Positions 23,914 to 25,078 of a stretch of DNA of 25,078 nucleotides are shown piece after piece. Where the stretch lies: positions 1-25,078 of the forward strand of contig CAMWMM010000015.1 of the NCBI GenBank assembly GCA_947175285.1, written 5' to 3'. The notes under the pieces were generated by a model that was given only the letters and a program-made list of their open reading frames with translations, did not search any database and had not been told where the DNA came from. Made by a program: the position numbers and the translations under genes. This stretch comes from an uncultured Lachnospiraceae bacterium (GTDB lineage Bacteria > Bacillota_A > Clostridia > Lachnospirales > Lachnospiraceae). Within the stretch, counting starts at the first letter, position 1. Every line of letters starts with the position of its first letter.

Positions 23914-25078
23914 TTACGTATTGTCCTTTCTTTCTCTTATGATGAATTTTAACGGTGTTCCCCGGAATCCGAATGCTTCCCGAATCTGGTTTTCAATATA
24001 TCTTGTGTAGGAAAAGTGCATCAGTTCCTTATCGTTTACAAAAATAACAAACGTAGGCGGTTTTACCCCGACCTGTGTCATATAATAAAGGCGCAGTCTT
24101 TTGCCTTTATCCGAAGGCGGCTGCTGCAACGCTACCGCTTCCGTTAAGATTTCATTTATGACGCCCGTTGCAATGCGCATCGCATGATTTTCATATACCG
24201 CGTCAATCAGTTCATATAGTTTGAATAATCTCTGGCCTGTTACTGCGGAAATAAATGTAATCTCCGCATAAGACATAAAGGAAAGTATCTGCCTGATTTT
24301 CTGTGTAAACTGATTTACCGTCTTATCATTTTTTTCAATGATATCCCACTTATTGACCGCAATAATCGTTGCCTTACCCCTGTCGTGGGCAATTCCCGCT
24401 ATCTTGGCATCCTGCTCCGTAACGCCCTCCGCCGCGTCAATGACAAGCACAACAATATCGGCGCGTTCCACTGCCGAAACGGTACGGATAATCATATAGC
24501 GTTCCAGTTCTTCTTTAATCTTGTTTTTACGCCGCAGTCCTGCCGTATCGATAAAAACATATTCTTTTCCGTGGTAAGTCACTTCCGTATCGACCGCATC
24601 CCGCGTCGTGCCTGCGATATCCGATACAATAACCCTGTTTTCCCCAATCAGCTTATTGATAATAGAGGATTTTCCAACATTAGGCTTTCCGACGATAGCA
24701 ACTTTAACTCTATCGTCTTCCTCCTCTTCTTTTGCCAGATTCTTATCAAAGTAAGAAGCAACCTCATCTAACAGCTCTCCAAGGCCGAGTTTATTGACGG
24801 AAGAAATCGGAAACGGCTCTCCGATTCCCAGATTATAAAATTCATATACATCCGCCATAAATTTCTGATAATCATCTACTTTATTAACTGTCAGTACAAT
24901 CGGTTTCCCCGAACGGCGCAGCATATCCGCTACTTTCGCATCCGTATCGACAAGCCCCTGTCTGACATCCACCATAAAGATAATCACATCCGCCGTATCA
25001 ATCGCAATCTGTGCCTGTTCCCGCATCTGCGATAAAATAATATCATGACTCTCCGGCTCAATACCGCCTGTATCTATC
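23914..25078 (-). CDS. der: Ribosome-associated GTPase Der (EngA), 5' end outside the window
   Basis: Double-GTPase involved in large ribosomal subunit assembly. The frame is open to the right edge, so the start and the first G1 motif are missing. The visible part begins IDTGGIEPESHDIILSQMRE, the G3/switch region of GTPase domain one, with its NKVD motif following. The second G domain is complete: GKPNVGKSSIINKL, DTAGLRRK and NKWD. The C-terminal KH-like domain ends IRERKDNT. The typical order of der before plsY and gpsA is kept. Confidence 0.96.
   Translation of the reverse strand, partial: IDTGGIEPESHDIILSQMREQAQIAIDTADVIIFMVDVRQGLVDTDAKVADMLRRSGKPIVLTVNKVDDYQKFMADVYEFYNLGIGEPFPISSVNKLGLGELLDEVASYFDKNLAKEEEEDDRVKVAIVGKPNVGKSSIINKLIGENRVIVSDIAGTTRDAVDTEVTYHGKEYVFIDTAGLRRKNKIKEELERYMIIRTVSAVERADIVVLVIDAAEGVTEQDAKIAGIAHDRGKATIIAVNKWDIIEKNDKTVNQFTQKIRQILSFMSYAEITFISAVTGQRLFKLYELIDAVYENHAMRIATGVINEILTEAVALQQPPSDKGKRLRLYYMTQVGVKPPTFVIFVNDKELMHFSYTRYIENQIREAFGFRGTPLKFIIRERKDNT

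Noticed and set aside
1..25078. CRISPR array, tRNA/rRNA genes, prophage or insertion-sequence transposase
   Set aside because: No regularly spaced repeats, cloverleaf-like segments or DDE/tyrosine recombinase motifs were seen; the only transposase-like protein is the Rpn-family nuclease, which is not an IS transposase.

Overview
This window looks like a chromosomal segment of a Gram-positive, low-to-moderate GC Clostridia, most likely a gut-type Lachnospiraceae. The basis is the protein style, strong AGGAGG ribosome binding sites, a tyrosyl T-box leader, TTGACA/TATAAT-type promoters and Rpn/HEPN-MNT accessory genes. No genus can be assigned from sequence alone. Almost everything lies on the minus strand; only aroC and metF are on the plus strand.

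From the left: the first codons of a probable serA (1-87) follow serC on the minus strand, separated by a spacer holding competing hairpins. Next, read in the direction of transcription, comes a long minus-strand run: vanY-like carboxypeptidase, tgt, yajC, leuB, a GT-C membrane glycosyltransferase, ilvD, ilvB and an L,D-transpeptidase. It mixes branched-chain amino acid synthesis with tRNA modification, protein export and cell-wall remodelling. aroC is divergent from vanY and converges on a DRE-TIM aldolase-like gene, with a strong hairpin between them.

At 13.0-15.7 kb the aldolase-like gene follows tyrS. Both sit behind a well-formed promoter and a T-box leader whose specifier reads UAC (Tyr). 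A compact two-hairpin element lies between the T-box terminator and the tyrS start.

From 15.7 to 19.0 kb is a small accessory patch: an Rpn-family nuclease with its own promoter, two small multi-pass membrane proteins of unknown role, a frameshifted fragment that looks like the start of a NUDIX hydrolase, a cupin, and an overlapping MNT nucleotidyltransferase/HEPN pair (toxin-antitoxin-like). A MoxR AAA+ ATPase and a VWA protein follow to the right (19.05-21.1 kb). Their promoter overlaps, face to face, the promoter of metF. metF ends at a bidirectional terminator shared with the last minus-strand operon, der-plsY-gpsA (ribosome assembly GTPase and the first steps of phospholipid synthesis); der runs off the right edge.

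Most of the window is ordinary core metabolism. The parts most worth a second look are the accessory patch (variant HEPN/MNT/cupin operon, NUDIX remnant), the aldolase-like gene placed under Tyr T-box control, the GT-C gene embedded in the branched-chain operon, and the structured intergenic elements.
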